Source: Gautieria morchelliformis (lineage: Eukaryota; Basidiomycota; Agaricomycetes; Gomphales; Gomphaceae). Taken from it: a stretch of 64,000 nt of DNA. Below are positions 22,045 through 34,728 of the stretch, piece after piece (positions within the stretch are counted from its first letter, which is position 1; each line of letters begins with the position of its first letter). A program made the translations under genes and the position numbers. Under the pieces are notes generated by a model, which made no database searches, was not told where the DNA came from, and saw only the letters and a list, made by a program, of their open reading frames with translations. The stretch covers positions 1 through 64,000 of the forward strand of contig WHVA01000518.1 of the NCBI GenBank assembly GCA_015179125.1, read 5' to 3'.

Positions 22045-24110
22045 ATGACCCAGGACCTGAAGGGTGCTGCAGTCAATGCCTCAATCATCCAGGCCCTGGA
22101 GTTCATGTACAGTGATGTGGATGTCACCAGAGCTAAATTGATCTCACCAGACACTATCAAAATAGCATTCAATGAAACCATCAAGGATGATCACATCCTG
22201 AAAACTTTTGCTGAAGCAATGTGGCGTTCTGATGCACCATTGTGGAAGGATTCAACTGATGCAGAGATCCAAGCACTCTTGGATAATGGGACATGGGAAT
22301 TGGTAAGACTACCACTTGGAGAAAAAGCCATCGGTTTGCAATGGGTTTTCCAAATCAAGCCGAACTCTGACGGATCCCTGGACAAATATAACAGCCGTCT
22401 AGTAGTGAAAGGCTACACACAGCAACTGGGAATTGATTATGATGAGGCATTTGCTCCTACCATGTGATGGGCAGCCTTATGGACAATACTAGCCCAAGGA
22501 GCCCTTCAGGGAGCATATATTGGGTCCATAGACATTTCAAATGCTTATCTGAATGGGATCCTGGGTGACGATGCCCAAATCTACATGGAGCAACCAGAGG
22601 GCTATCATCAAGGGGGTGCAGACTGGGTATGCAAACTGAAGTGAGGACTCTACGGATTAAAGCAGAGCACTGGAGCCATATAAAGATTTTTTGGTCTGAA
22701 AAACTGTTCAAAAAATTGTAAGAAAGTTTAAAGTTTTTTGCAGGGTTTTTTTATGTCTTTTTATAAGTTTCTTTGTGAAAACACAAAGAAACCCATAAAA
22801 AACCCTTAAAAAACTTTGAAATTTTTTACAATTTTCTTGGTCAACAAATTCTAATAAAAACATAAAAATTTATTATAGTTTTTTCTACATAAAAAACACT
22901 CAAAATATTTGGAAAATCTTTACAGTTTTTTCAACAGTTTTTACAACAAGAAAACTTTTATATGCCTGCAGTGGAGCGCAAGACTGTGGTATGAGCACCT
23001 TGGGACTGCACTCGATAACATGGAGTTCACATGCCTTCAGTCCAATCCAAGTGTCTATATATGGACAAGTGAGACTGTCAAAATCATCATCCCATTTTTC
23101 ATCAATTACCTTTCGTCAATGACCTCACCCTAGTGTCAAATTCAAGACACGATCTTGATAGAATCAAGAGCCCGCTGGCTGAAGTCTTCAAACTGAAAGA
23201 CCTGGGAGCAACAAAATTATTACTGGGTGTGGAAGTGCAATATGATCGCTCACAAAAGATGCTGAAGCTCTCACAAAAGCAGTACATTGAGGAAATCCTC
23301 AACCAATTCCACATGGCTGACTGCCGGCCCATATTCACACTCATGACCCCCAGCCTGAATCAAAGCTCTACCATGGGACCATCAACACCAGAGGAGATAG
23401 CAGGGATGAAAGACCTGCCTTACCTGAACACAGTTGGAGTACTGAACTATCTGGCCAGTGCAACTTGCCCTGATATCACTTATGCCATTGGATGTCTTGC
23501 ATGATTCAATTCAAATCCTGGCCCAGTGCATTGGGCAGCTGTAAAACACATCCTACGTTACTTGAAGGGGACTGTTGACTTAGCACTTACATTTGCACCA
23601 AATAATGCAGGCGATTCTTTCCGAATGAGGACAGATGCAGATCATGGCGTAAATCCAGACAACGGTCACTCGACATCCGGATTCTTATAAAAGTTGGGAC
23701 CGGAACTGTTAGCTGGGCCAGCAAACTGAAAAACATAGTTACCCTATCCACAACAGAAGCTGAATTTGTGGCGGCAATCCTCGCTGGAACCGAGATTGTA
23801 TGGTTGTGAACCCTATTCAATGAGCTCAGCCTAGAAGTTTGATGGGGTGTCTCACCTCTACATTGACAACCAATCTGCCCTCTTGGTCACCAAGAATCCA
23901 GAGCACCATGGACAAATGAAGACCTCCAATACTTTTGGTTGCAAGAAAAAGTTGCTCAGAAGATCATTTGTGTCAGATACGTGTCTACAAGAGATATGCC
24001 AGCAGACCTATTAACGAGGGCATTGCCCCACAAGTCAGTAGAATGGCATCATTGCGCCATGGGGATTTTTCTAGTAGCAGATCGACTGCATCAGGGGGGT
24101 GTGTTGCATC
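22045..24110 (+). pseudogene. Copia reverse transcriptase-RNase H, inactivated
   Basis: The reverse transcriptase starts with WRSDAPLWKDSTDAEIQALLDNGTWELV and GLQWVFQIKPNSDGSLDKYNSRL, the RVT_2 signature. It continues with IDISNAYLNG and GLYGLKQS, then the MITE, then LWYEHLGTALDNMEF. The catalytic YVDD box reads FVND (near 23107-23120), so one essential Asp is changed. LLLGVEV and YLNTVGVLNYLASATCPDI follow. The RNase H region has TDADHGV, IDNQSALLVTKNPEHHG and KVAQKIICVRYVSTRDMPADLLTR. At least five stops or frameshifts are seen (for example after FAPTM at 22467 and after AIGCLA at 23504). Confidence 0.85.
22676..22968. mobile_element. AT-rich MITE inside Copia reverse transcriptase
   Basis: A 293-bp insertion of very AT-rich DNA between reverse transcriptase residues KQS and RLWYEHLG. 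It is flanked by CACTGGAG (22668-22675) and CAGTGGAG (22969-22976), an 8-bp duplication with one mismatch, as expected of a hAT-type element. Its ends share an inverted CATATAAA word. The middle contains a palindromic stretch (TTTCTTTGTG...CACAAAGAAA). Confidence 0.75.
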
Positions 24111-24330
24111 ACATGATGCAGTCGGACTCATTAGTCATCGGTACTGTACAGAAGTACATGGCTGAGTTCGAAGGCAGATTCATACTTATCTCTTCCTCCG
24201 AACTCAGCTACTGTGCTTAACAAGGTCATCGAGGTTGCCAGCCCTATTAAAACCATGTGTGGGCATGTGATTCAATGTTCAGCAAGGGGCCATCAGCCTT
24301 CCCTCTAGTAGTCAAATAACAATCGACTAA

Positions 24331-26317
24331 TAATCACTCACCATGATACAAACAGGGGTGCTCCTTGTAGGTTTGTTCTTAATCTGGAGAGAAAGTTTTC
24401 AGGCATTTGAGCTGTTTTCTTGATAGTCACCAAATTCTTTTCATCTCTCATTATTGATGGCATACAGTATTGTCTGCCCCTAACACGGATGCCAGCAAGT
24501 GTATGGGTACAGTTATGGGGTATGGTTGACTTCAAGAGTGTGGAAAGTTGGACTTTCACAAAGCTGATCTTTCATGGAAGTTCAAATCTTTGCACTCTCA
24601 TATTGAATCTGCCAGTGCTTCTGGCTCATGGATTTGTATTATGCTTGATGGCTTGACCAAAGGATATGTTGTCAAGCCATGGGATCTTCTTGCAGTGTCT
24701 GAATGTGTAATTATGTACTTCAAGAAGGATTTGGACGTCAATGTTTAGGGAAGAGCACACTCTTCAAGCAGTTTGCTAGGCTAAATGTGTCCATTCATAA
24801 CATGAACATCCTAGGAATCAAACAATATGGCATCCCTGACATGACATTGCAGATCCCTGAGGACTTTGTAGAATGCATAATGGAATGACCATTTAGGTGT
24901 GTTCCTGTCATGACCCATATATTTCCCTTTCCCCCCTGTCTCTGTTCCTCCTCTCATCATTCCTCCTGCATCTTCACCTGAGTTCCCCATACCCTCCGAC
25001 CACTCCCCAACTATCTTCGTTCCACTCACTCTTCGCCACATTCGCCGAACAACCATTCACTGCTCGCATCATTTGCCAGCAAGCACGCCATCAGACACGA
25101 TCGACACCCTTTACCCAGCGTGATGGTTCATCACTGGCCCTATCACCTTCTTGATCCATCCCCTTTAGGTGTTCATATGGCTGGGATACATTCGCGGGAT
25201 GTCCTACCCGTAGGTCATGTGGGATCAACCCAGCAGACGAAGACTCGGTGCAGGGTGGTGTATATGCAGGTCCCAAGGCGTGTCTTCGTACATAGGGGCC
25301 TTCGCCCTCTTGCCTCTCTGTTGTTTCATGTTTGCACCCCCCTTTCACTCTATTGTATGTCTATTTCATCTATTATGTATCCTGACCGCACACCCCTATC
25401 CAACCCTGACTCCAGACGGCCTCTTTCCTATTCGCTAGCATCATATGAGCATTTGATATAAGTAGTCTACATTCGCATGTATATTCCTCAGTTCAATTAT
25501 CATATGTCCGTCTTGTGCAAACTTGACCTCACTGTGATCATCGTCTTGAGCCCTTACCTTATATTCCTATCTTTGACCAGAGGAGGACTTGAGCACGACT
25601 GGTGAGTTTTTGTACTTCACCTTCGTTACTTTAGCCTTCGAACTATTTTCTGTGCTGTCGGTGAAGGGCTCCGATGGAGCGCCTTCGCCGGCGAAAGGAT
25701 TGTCACTACTTAGACAACCTTTCCGTGACACTTTGCACATTACATTGTCAAGTACCATGGGCTATTTCGCTACAACTGTAGATAGGGCGAGCTCCGTTCG
25801 GGTAGCCCTCTGATCTTCTGAACATTTATTGGTTCACCCTATTCGCCGCTTTGTTCTTTTGCCATTGTACTTACTCTACCCTGCACCACCTTGTCATCCC
25901 CTTGTTCCGCATTAGTTACTTACCCCGTATGTCTATCCGATTCCCGCTCCCTCCAGAATTTGCTTAGTACTACACTATTACTTGTTGTCTCAGCTCTTTG
26001 TATAAAAGCCTCACATGTATGTCTCCGTTTCTGCAATCAGATAATCCACTTCGATACGTGAATCCCTTTGCACTATCTCCTGTTCTTAGTACAGTGAGTT
26101 TTGCAAGCTCTGTCTCTCTCTGCCTTCAATCCTCTTCCGACCTCTGTCCTCCAACCTCCAACCCTCAGCACTCCCTTCCTGACTTCCGCCTTCTCCAACA
26201 TCTGGAAGTTAAATCCGAAATACTTAGGATGATAGTTCATCAGGGGTGCAACATATAAGTTGAAGCCGTTGTCCTTTCTAGTTCTGATCTCTGGGATTTT
26301 CGATACGTAACAAGTCC
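24331..26317. other. Region without recognisable genes
   Basis: Only short frames of no known family. Two pieces at 24548-24888 keep a plausible protein-like flavour (KPWDLLAVSECVIMYFK and GIKQYGIPDMTLQIPEDFVEC) but in different frames. They may be an old gene remnant that I cannot name. 24900-26300 is pyrimidine-rich without a feature I can support. Confidence 0.35.
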
Positions 26318-26540
26318 CCCCCTCTGGAAAGAGTAAGTGCGATGTTGATGCGAAGGGCAAAGGCAAAGCGATGATGCCTGAAAGCTTGCCCACTTGACAT
26401 GCTACTCAAAGACCGCGATCATGAGGGTGCACGCCAGGCCCATGTTGAGACAAAATGGAAGTGTGCCCATTCAGATGCTCTTGGTCCTGATACAGTGTTA
26501 TCCAGTGGCTCCAATACTTTCGAGTTTCTTGGGCACGGGC
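26318..26540 (+). pseudogene. Degenerate copy of an exon of the host gene at 40678-43312
   Basis: This stretch matches about 41380-41590 nearly base for base, including the words GATGTTGATGCGAAGGGCAAAG and CATGCTACTCAAAGACCGCGATC (each given as partly shared). It carries indels and stops, so it is a broken partial copy. No other exon of that gene is nearby. Confidence 0.75.
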
Positions 26541-26654
26541 ACAGTTGACTTTTGGAGTTCATTGAGTAATGATGGGGAGATGGTCAGGAAGTGTCCGCAC
26601 CCGCCAGCACCTTGATCTCGTCAGTCTATGCATCTCATCAGTGCACATTCCACC

Positions 26655-27585
26655 CAACACCAAGAGCCTTACTCACATTATGGAAGGAATCCCCGTCTTA
26701 TATCCATGCTGCTTGTAATAGTTAAAGTTTTTTTCACAGATTGCAGCCCAGGGTCCTCATCGCCCTTGTACAGCTTCCCGGGCAGGTTCTTCTTGTACCA
26801 GTCCAGGATGTGGCCAACAAAGGGCAAGATGAGCGTGACACCTGCCTCGGTGCATGAGACGGCCTGGGTGAAGGCAAAGAGCAGGGTGAGGTTACAGTGG
26901 ATCCCATGATCCCACTTGAGCTTGCAAGCTGCCCGGATTCCTTCCCATGTTGACGCGAGCTTGATCAGAACACATTCCTTCTTCACACCGATGGACTTGT
27001 AGAGCGCGATGAGCTCTTTTGCCTGTACGAGGTGGAGTTAGATTGACAATTGTTTTTGCGAGAGTATGAATGGATGCCATCCACCTTGGCTTTGGTGCCT
27101 TCTTTATTAAAGGAGAGACGAGCATTGACTTCTGTGGAAACACAACTGGGGATAATCTTGAGGATTTCTTTGCCGAAACCGACAAGCTAAAAAAAAACTC
27201 CGTGATCAGGCTGATGCTACATATGCACATATGATAGTAAGATGAATGAGGCGGTCAACAGCAACATTAGCTTCAGTCTCCACGTTTGCACTTCTTCACA
27301 TGTTGAATAGCCTCATTGATTAGGTGAGCATAGGTGGGCTTGTTCGCTGCAACAAGGAGCAAACTATTGTGCTATGAGTCTCTCGGATACGTCGAGAGAC
27401 TTGCTGCCTACCTCAGGTTCATTGTCACATCTTGAGGTTTGTACCCATCAATGGCTATGCAAGCTCTTAATCAGGCCTTCACCATCATCAATGTAGCCCA
27501 CGGTGAAAGGCTCACACTCAAAGTCCCCAGAGTCGGACATGATGATGGTGCCAGACTGTTTGAGGTGGTCGAGGGAGGTAGTCAT
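26655..27585 (-). pseudogene. Transaldolase pseudogene, truncated
   Basis: Transaldolase is a pentose-phosphate-pathway enzyme that moves a dihydroxyacetone unit between sugar phosphates. The minus-strand start at 27585 gives MTTSLDHLKQSG and SDSGDFEC. A later frame gives IDGYKPQDVTMN, then [43 protein letters not shown], an intron-like 3' end, and [21 protein letters not shown] with the Schiff-base Lys region. [24 protein letters not shown] and [11 protein letters not shown] follow. The N-terminal part carries extra sequence and a stop after GDFEC. An A-run near 26735-26741 shifts the frame before [10 protein letters not shown], and the C-terminal quarter is missing. It cannot encode a full enzyme. 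Confidence 0.85.
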
Positions 27586-27961
27586 GATGGGTGTGACAGG
27601 GCATGAGATGACTGGACAGGGGGAGACGACTGGTGATTATTGACGTATGGGTGCTTGGTCACTGTTTTCCCACGCTGCTGGGACTGGTTGGTGGATTCTG
27701 GATCACCTTAATAATCCACTGGCTGCGATGGCATTCCTGCAAGACATATGCCAGGAATGGGAATTTGAGTGAGTTTTCATTGCATGATTCAAACTACAAC
27801 TAGCCATGTTGGGTAGATATTTACCATGTGGGGTGAGCTTGACCTTCCCGGACTGTGTAGGTGTGTGCCAGGGACTCCCACGTGCCGCCTGAGACCACTC
27901 TTTGTTGTAACGTCCGAGTCGGTGCCTTAGAAGCTGTTCACTGTCAGAGGAGGATCATGAC
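27586..27961. other. Spacer upstream of the transaldolase relic
   Basis: Probably the old promoter side of the transaldolase copy. No gene seen before the start of duplication copy 2. Confidence 0.3.
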
Positions 27962-28806
27962 ATACCGGTTTCACCACCTCTCTGCGCACATTTACCACGA
28001 GGTCTATATCATTCCCAAGCCACCTCCAGGTCAGCTCATCATCATGGCCTGCAGTGTATTGTCTGCAGGATGGCTACATGCACGTGGACTCCCTACAGTC
28101 TCCTGTGAAAGTGTCTGATGGCGTCAATACCCGGGATGAAGGAGAGCAGTGCTACATGCCCCGGGGGCCACGTTCAGAGCAATGCTGGGAGTGCTGCTAT
28201 GTGGTGTTGGTGGGTGATATGGAGACTGGGGGCTGAACGCAGGATGCTACATCCAAGCACATGCTGGGCATGAGTCATTGTAGCAAATACATGTACGTAC
28301 TCCATGTAGCATAGCATGGACAAGGGTTGGACGTGGAATTCGAGTGACTGTCTGAGTGCATACAGGGCTACGCGAATTGCTGCAGCTCGACCATGCCAAT
28401 GCAGTACTGTTCATGTCAGACACTCAAGAGCACATGGAATGGATATGATATTTGCTAACATACAGCCACTAGTCCTGTGGATGGTGCATGTTGCGGAGGC
28501 CAGGACTGTGTGAGGTGAACTTGACAACTCAAAGTGCACAACAATGGCATGTAAATCAAAACCACAGGGAACGACTTATTGCTCAATTGGTACAATTTGA
28601 ACGGTAACAACAGGCGACATCTTCAATTATGACATGTCACCTGCGATCAAAGTGGTTAAGCTCCTTCTGCTGACGAATGGCTAGCTCTGGATTGATAAGG
28701 GGCTTTAGGAGTATTAAACAATCCGCAATAAAACAAATACTTACATATTACCCTGGTCAAATTCAAGAAACCGGTGTCAACAAATATATGGAAAGAAATC
28801 CCTCAG

Positions 28807-31800
28807 TCATGCGTGGAAGAGGGAGGAATGGAAGGACAGACCAAGGTAATCAGAAACAAGATTGAATGTTGTTGCAGCCTGCAACCTGATATTCTTATAA
28901 GGATCGTTTTGCATAGCATGAATGTCCGAAATCAGGGTGTCATTGATAATACGCCCACAAAGGTCATCTTTGAACCTGTGAGCCTATATGATAATTTGGA
29001 GGAGGAAACTCACCATGAGGTATGACAGCTTCCAAGGTTTTCAAAGCCTGACATCGCACATCCTCATGTTTGTCAGCCAAAAGCCCTTGAATGGTGGATA
29101 CTATATCAGGGTTGAAAATCAGAGTATGGAGATCATCTATGGACCTGTAAACATGTGTTATAATTCACAAGGGGATCCTCACTGTTATCCAAACAAGCTG
29201 TGAGTTTCGTCAAAGCTCGGATCTGAACTTGCCAATCTATATCTCTCAACTCGCTGTGAATGGTAGAAATTATGCCAGGAGTAAAAATTAGTTCATAAGG
29301 AGCACCTATGCATGTGTAAGTATGTGATATAGCTTATTCAGAGGCCTCACTGTGATCCATAGAAGCTACTAAGGTGTAGGCCTTGTCTTGGACATATTCA
29401 TCTGCACCAGCCAGTAAATCTTGGATAATAGACACTGTTTCATGGTTAAAAATCAGGGTATGGAAGTCATCTGTGTATCTATAAGCATGGGTTATAATTC
29501 ATAAGGGGATACTCACTGTGATCCAAAGAAGCTACTAAGGTTTCCAAAGCCCATATCTGAATTCTCCAATGTTCAGCTCTCAGCTTATTGTGCATGGCAG
29601 AAATTATCCCAGGAATAGAAATCAGATCATAAAGATCACCTGTGCATCTGTAAGTATGTGATATAGTTTGTGCAGAGGTCTCACTGTGATGCAGAGAAGC
29701 TACTAGGGTGGCTAAGGCCTCGCATTGAACATTCTTATGTTTATCAGCCAGTAACCCTTGGATAGTAGGTATCATATCAGGGGTCAAAATCAGTGCATGG
29801 GGGTTACCTATGCCCATGTAAGTATGTGTTATAATTTAAAAGGGGATACTGACTGTGATGCAAAGAAGCTACTAAGGTTTTCAAAGCTGATATCCGAACA
29901 CTCCGATATTTAGCTCTCAGCTGATTGTGGATGGCAGAAATTATATCAGGAATAGAAATTAGATCATAAAGAAAACCTGTGCATCTGTAAGCATGTGATA
30001 TAATTTATGCAGAGGTCTCACTGTGATCCATAAAAGCTACTAGGGTGGCTAAGGCTTCGCCTTGAACCTCCTCATCTTCATCAACCAGTAAGTCATGGAT
30101 AGTAGATATCACATCAGGATTAAAAATCAGAGCATGGAGGTCATCTATCTAGATGTAAATATGTGTTATAATTCAAAAGGGGGTACTCACTGTGATCCAC
30201 AGAAGCTGCTAGGGTCTTCAAAGCCTGCCTCTGAACTATCCAATCTTCAGCTCTCAGGTTATTGTGAAGGGCAGAAATAATGACAGGAGTGAAAATTAGA
30301 TCATAAAGATTACCTGTGCATCTGTGAGTATGTGATATAATTTATGCAGAGGTCTCACTGTGATTCATCGATGCTACTAGGATATCCAAGGCATTACATT
30401 GGACATTCTCATTTGCATCAGCCAGTAACCCTTGGATAATAGATATTGTTTGAGGATTAAAAACCAGACTATGGAGGTCATCTGCATTCCTGTAAGCTTG
30501 AGTTATAATTCACAAGGAGACACTCACTGTGAGTCATAGAAGCTTTGATGGTTTGGAGGGCACTTATCTCAACCCTTCCATCATCAGCTCTCAGCTTACT
30601 ATAAATTGCAGAAATCATGCCAGGAGTGAAAATTAGATCATAAAGATTACCTGTGCATCTGTAAGTATGTGATATAATTCATGCAGAGGTCTCACTGTGA
30701 TCCATAGAAGCTACTAGGGTGGCTAAGGCTTTATCTTGAACCTCCTCATCTTCACCAACCAGTAACTCATGGATAGTAGATATTGTTTCATGGTTAAAAA
30801 TCAAGGTATGGAGGTCATCTGTGTATCTATAAGTATGGGTTATAATTCACAAGGGGATACTCACTGAGATCCAAACAAGCTACTAAGGTTTCCAAACCCA
30901 GTATCTGAAGTCTCCAATTTCCAGCTCTCAGCCTATTGTGAATAGCAGACATCATCTCAGGAATAGAAATTAGATCATAAAGATGACCTGTGCATCTATC
31001 AGCGTGTGATATAATTTATGCGAAGGTCTCACTGTGATTCATAGAAGCCACTAGGGTGTCTAAGGCCTCGCATTGGACCTTATAATTTTACTGGCCAGTA
31101 ACCCTTGGATGGTATGTATCATATCAGGATTGGAAATTAAGTTACGAAGGTCATCTGGGTATCTCTAAGCATGTGTTATAATTCACAATATGACACTCAC
31201 TGTGAGCCATAGAAGCTGCTAGTACTTTCAAGGCCTGGCATTGTATATCCACGTCATCACAAGTCAGTTTGCTTTGAAGGATAGATATCATTGTGCAATC
31301 ATTTTGGGTGAAAAGCATTTGCAGGTAATCATTCCTGTAGACACCTTCAAAAATATCAGTTTCCAATATATTATTACAAAAACATTATATCTCACTCCCA
31401 TTCAGAAGCCACCTTAATATTTGGAGTGATGACAGGGTCACTTCTGAGATATTCCCTACCAACCCTCTTTCTAATGACTTTATCATTCTACTTTCCATTC
31501 TTTTATCTAGGTTGATAATAACACTTTCCTTAGGAGAATCTCATGCTATAAAGTATGCACAGCCACTTACTCCTAAATCCGCACTTTTCCATGAAGGATG
31601 CTATCCATCTTGCAAGTTTGACATCATTCTCCCAACCCTCTATGCAGAGGAATCTCTGAACCATCTCTTCATCCAAGTATATCCCTATGATAGAGATTAA
31701 TTATATGATACAATACTACAGCTCTTCAAACTTACATGTTTGCTTACTCAATGCTATGAGCACAGTAAATAGATCGTCCCACATCTCAGAGGTCATAGTA

Positions 31801-33848
31801 TGCCTGGACCCCATGAGGCCAAAAAGCACAGGGATCACACCTTGGTCCACTAGTGTTTGTGAACCCTCCCCTAATACCAACAATTGATATATTTAGCTTG
31901 CATCATGTTCAATACCAAAACACTCACAAGACCAGCTCATAACTAACAGACGGTGGAGCCAGACACCCTTTTCAGTGTCAGGGCCTGCTTTTAGCTTCTG
32001 AATGACTTCTTTGACTTCTTTCACTGTGGTATCATCAAAAATATCCAGTTCGAGGACATCTTTGAAACCATCAGTCCACCCCCACCACTCATAATCTCCC
32101 CTGCCTATTATGTTTACCCATGCTTTGACACTGCTCTCAGGGCTCAGTTTTGCTTTAGGGCAATAGGAGGTGGGACAAAAAGCAACTGAAGCATGGATCT
32201 TTTGACCAGCCTTCATTTTTCGACCATGCCCTTTATCCATACTGAACATTTGTCGCAATTAGCCGGCCCTCAAAGACCTATATACCAAACTCACCGGTAG
32301 GTTGTTGATGACAAATCCTTATATGAAAGCCTCTTAAAGGGGAGCCAGTCAAATATACCCCAAACTGGAGTCAGTGACTCCTTGACCTCCCATAGATTCT
32401 TCCAATCCCAATCAACCTTGGTCGGCCGCATCTGCAGGCCATTGGACATAGCTTCATATGACATCCAAAGACCAGGTGTTTTACCAAGTTTCAGGTTCGG
32501 GTTGAGCTGATTGCCACCCCCACTACGCACCATGGTCAGGTTGCGCACCCGAGCAAAGATGACACGCACATGTCTGAATGGGTTCCAGGAAACCAGACTT
32601 CTTTGATACGGGAGCGGGAAGCGGAGATCTTTATGCCCAGTTTCGTATATTTCACCTTGTCTTCGTCAGCTGCGAGATCTGCGGAGCGCCTAGCTTTGGC
32701 AGGCTGGGATGGGTCTTCATTCCGCCGTGCGACCTTTTGCTGAGACACACCGCCATGCGCATATTCGGGTAGGTATTTGACTCGGCACTCATCGAGCGCA
32801 AGCGCATGGCGGAAGAAGCAAACATATTCTGTTTCATCTGTGAGAGGCAGAACTTTGTTCCAGACAGTGCCCACTGAGGAGACTGTATCCCTGAGATGAA
32901 TTCTTAGCCAAGGTCAACGAAGAACCAGGCATCGAACAATCACCATACGCCAATGAAGTGAACACGGACATTCTCTCGCGAGAATGTTGTTTTGAAGCGC
33001 TCCGGCATATTGACAGGTGTCGGTTTGACAGGCGTTTTATGGAGGTGAAGGTGCTGCAATAACTTCTTCGGCTGGGGAGGATAATACTCCTTGCTCTTCT
33101 CATCCGCATAGAGCTTATATGTGCTGGAGAATAACAATAAGTCGTGGCCCAGAAATTTAAGTTCGGAAGGATACTAACAATGGTATTTGCTCTTCGTTTC
33201 CCTTATGAACCAGGCCAACCTGCCACACCAAGACGGAGAGATCAGGAAACATCACGAGGGCGAGCAGAGGGAACGTGCCTTGTGGATCATACCGGCCAAA
33301 GCACGGACCTGGTAGGCACCGCGAGAGAACCCTGGCGTCGATGCTCAGGACCGTCGAGACCGGTGCTATCCTGAGGCTCACCAAACAAGTAGATGCGATC
33401 ACCGTCCTCATAATTTTGTGACAGCCATCGATATGCGGCTATTACGATCTTTTCGAAGTTCCTGAACGATGTGCTGTCAATAGTATTCGATTGCGAGTGA
33501 GGACAGTAGAGATATCACCAGGCAATGGCGAGATCTATCTTGTTATCCACGACCTGTTTCACGTAGCTCCATGATTTCCACGATGGTTTGGCGTACGTGC
33601 CGATACCGCTGTTGTAATATGTGAGCTGGTCGTCGTCCTTGATAAGTTCACTGTAGAGTTCTATGACGTTCGTATTCTAAACGGATATGTCAGATGCAGT
33701 ATTGTGGGTTGCAAGGAAAGGGCGCACGAACGTGTGGTCCAAATTGATTGGATGTGCCGTCGATGCACACCACAAGGTTTCGCCCTTTCTTCTCACTCGA
33801 ACACGCACAGCTCATTCGCTCCTCGTCAGGTTTCACATCAGATTCCAT
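28807..33848 (-). CDS. DUF2235 hydrolase with C-terminal ARM/HEAT repeats, gene 2 (frameshift in one exon)
   Basis: Paralogue of the gene at 3554-8575 with the same exon plan. It starts at the ATG at 33848-33846 and ends at a TGA (28807-28809). It keeps LVVCIDGTSNQFG, the nucleophile box GFSRGAYQVR, WDTVSSVG, the ALALDE box and KEVWFPGTHSD, plus the GC-AG intron (donor GCACGT). The ARM array has 14 repeat exons and a terminal exon, as in gene 1. The exon equivalent to the one with the stop codon in gene 1 (31033-31154) is 122 bp instead of 123, a 1-bp deletion that would shift the frame unless it is skipped. I did not find a lesion in the hydrolase part, though not every splice junction was traced. 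Predicted to be a soluble intracellular protein, as no signal peptide or membrane helix is evident. Confidence 0.82.
29030..31345 (-). repeat. Array of 14 ARM/HEAT repeat exons, gene 2
   Basis: Exon donors lie near 29012, 29176, 29345, 29510, 29680, 29850, 30018, 30183, 30350, 30520, 30688, 30857, 31026 and 31195 (plus-strand coordinates). The two alternating exon types of gene 1 are present in the same order. Exons of one type within the gene resemble each other strongly, which points to tandem duplication of a two-exon unit of about 335 bp. Confidence 0.85.
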
Positions 33849-34532
33849 ATCCTCCAGCAAGTATGTGTGTAGATTGTGTAAGAGCAGCTAACGAACTTCG
33901 ACGAGGAAGATTGAGTACAGGGTCAAGGGTATGCCAGCGTCAGAAGCATCGGCCACAGCCTGGGGCAAACATAAGCTTCTTCGTCCTATAATAGGTGAGC
34001 CCCTTCCCACAGAGTTCCCCGGCAAGTGTCCATGGGGACAGCGCTATCCTTCTCCAGCGTCTTTGCCGTCGCGTCCGACGCACGGTGCATTTGACTCAGC
34101 AATGGAGAGGCGACGATCACGAGGCAGATGATGATATATGCCGCCACCGATGTGTCATTCGCTGTGTACATCTTTGTGCGGCTCCCTGTATCAGGTTCAA
34201 GCTTGGGGTCGAATAAGGCATGGCTTAGCACTGCAGGATGGCAGCAACAATACTATCACATAGCGAACACACAGAGCCGACTCTCACTGTGTGTTTTGTA
34301 TAGCGAGCGTATATCATGAGCACTGCGGTATGTCAATATCTAGCAGCGTCAATACTTCACACGCGCCGGTGAACAACGGTGGCAAGCAACACAGCTGTCA
34401 GCGCCTGCGTCTCCACCCCATGGAAAGGATCTTCGAGGCACGAAGTTTATAATTTGGTCAACCCGCGGGCGTTATTTTCCTCGACAACATCGTCGCCAGA
34501 GAAACGACCGACAGTCGGCGCCCGCCGCTATT
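33849..34532. other. Upstream region of DUF2235-ARM gene 2
   Basis: Expected promoter side of gene 2; matches about 8576-9480 of copy 1 with many small indels. No gene seen. Confidence 0.4.
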
Positions 34533-34728
34533 AGGGCTGATCACAGTAGAGGATTTGACCTGGATTTGATGGGGATTTGAGAAATGGATTTGGATGTCAA
34601 ATCCATCCAAATCCTCAAATCACCTCCAGGAGGTGATTTGGGATTTGCGCGTGGATTTGGATTTGGATTTCGGCCGGCTGGAGCGGCGGACCTTAAACTC
34701 TTGCTGTGTGAAATTTTCGTTAGGGACG

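Larger units (their letters stand above)
21912..24330 (+). mobile_element. Second-family Copia element, decayed 3' half
   Basis: Holds a Copia reverse transcriptase, RNase H and the start of a 3' LTR on the plus strand. A polypurine tract (TCAGGGGGGTG) at 24091-24101 is followed at 24102 by TGTTGCATCACATGATGCAG, a plausible 3' LTR start. The LTR end was not found, so 24330 is approximate. Gag, protease and integrase are absent. A MITE interrupts the reverse transcriptase. Confidence 0.8.

Noticed and set aside
21409..24330. Solo LTR at 21409 as the 5' LTR of the following Copia pol
   Set aside because: The LTR has its own 5-bp duplication AGTGT, is in the opposite orientation, and differs from the 3' LTR start at 24102.
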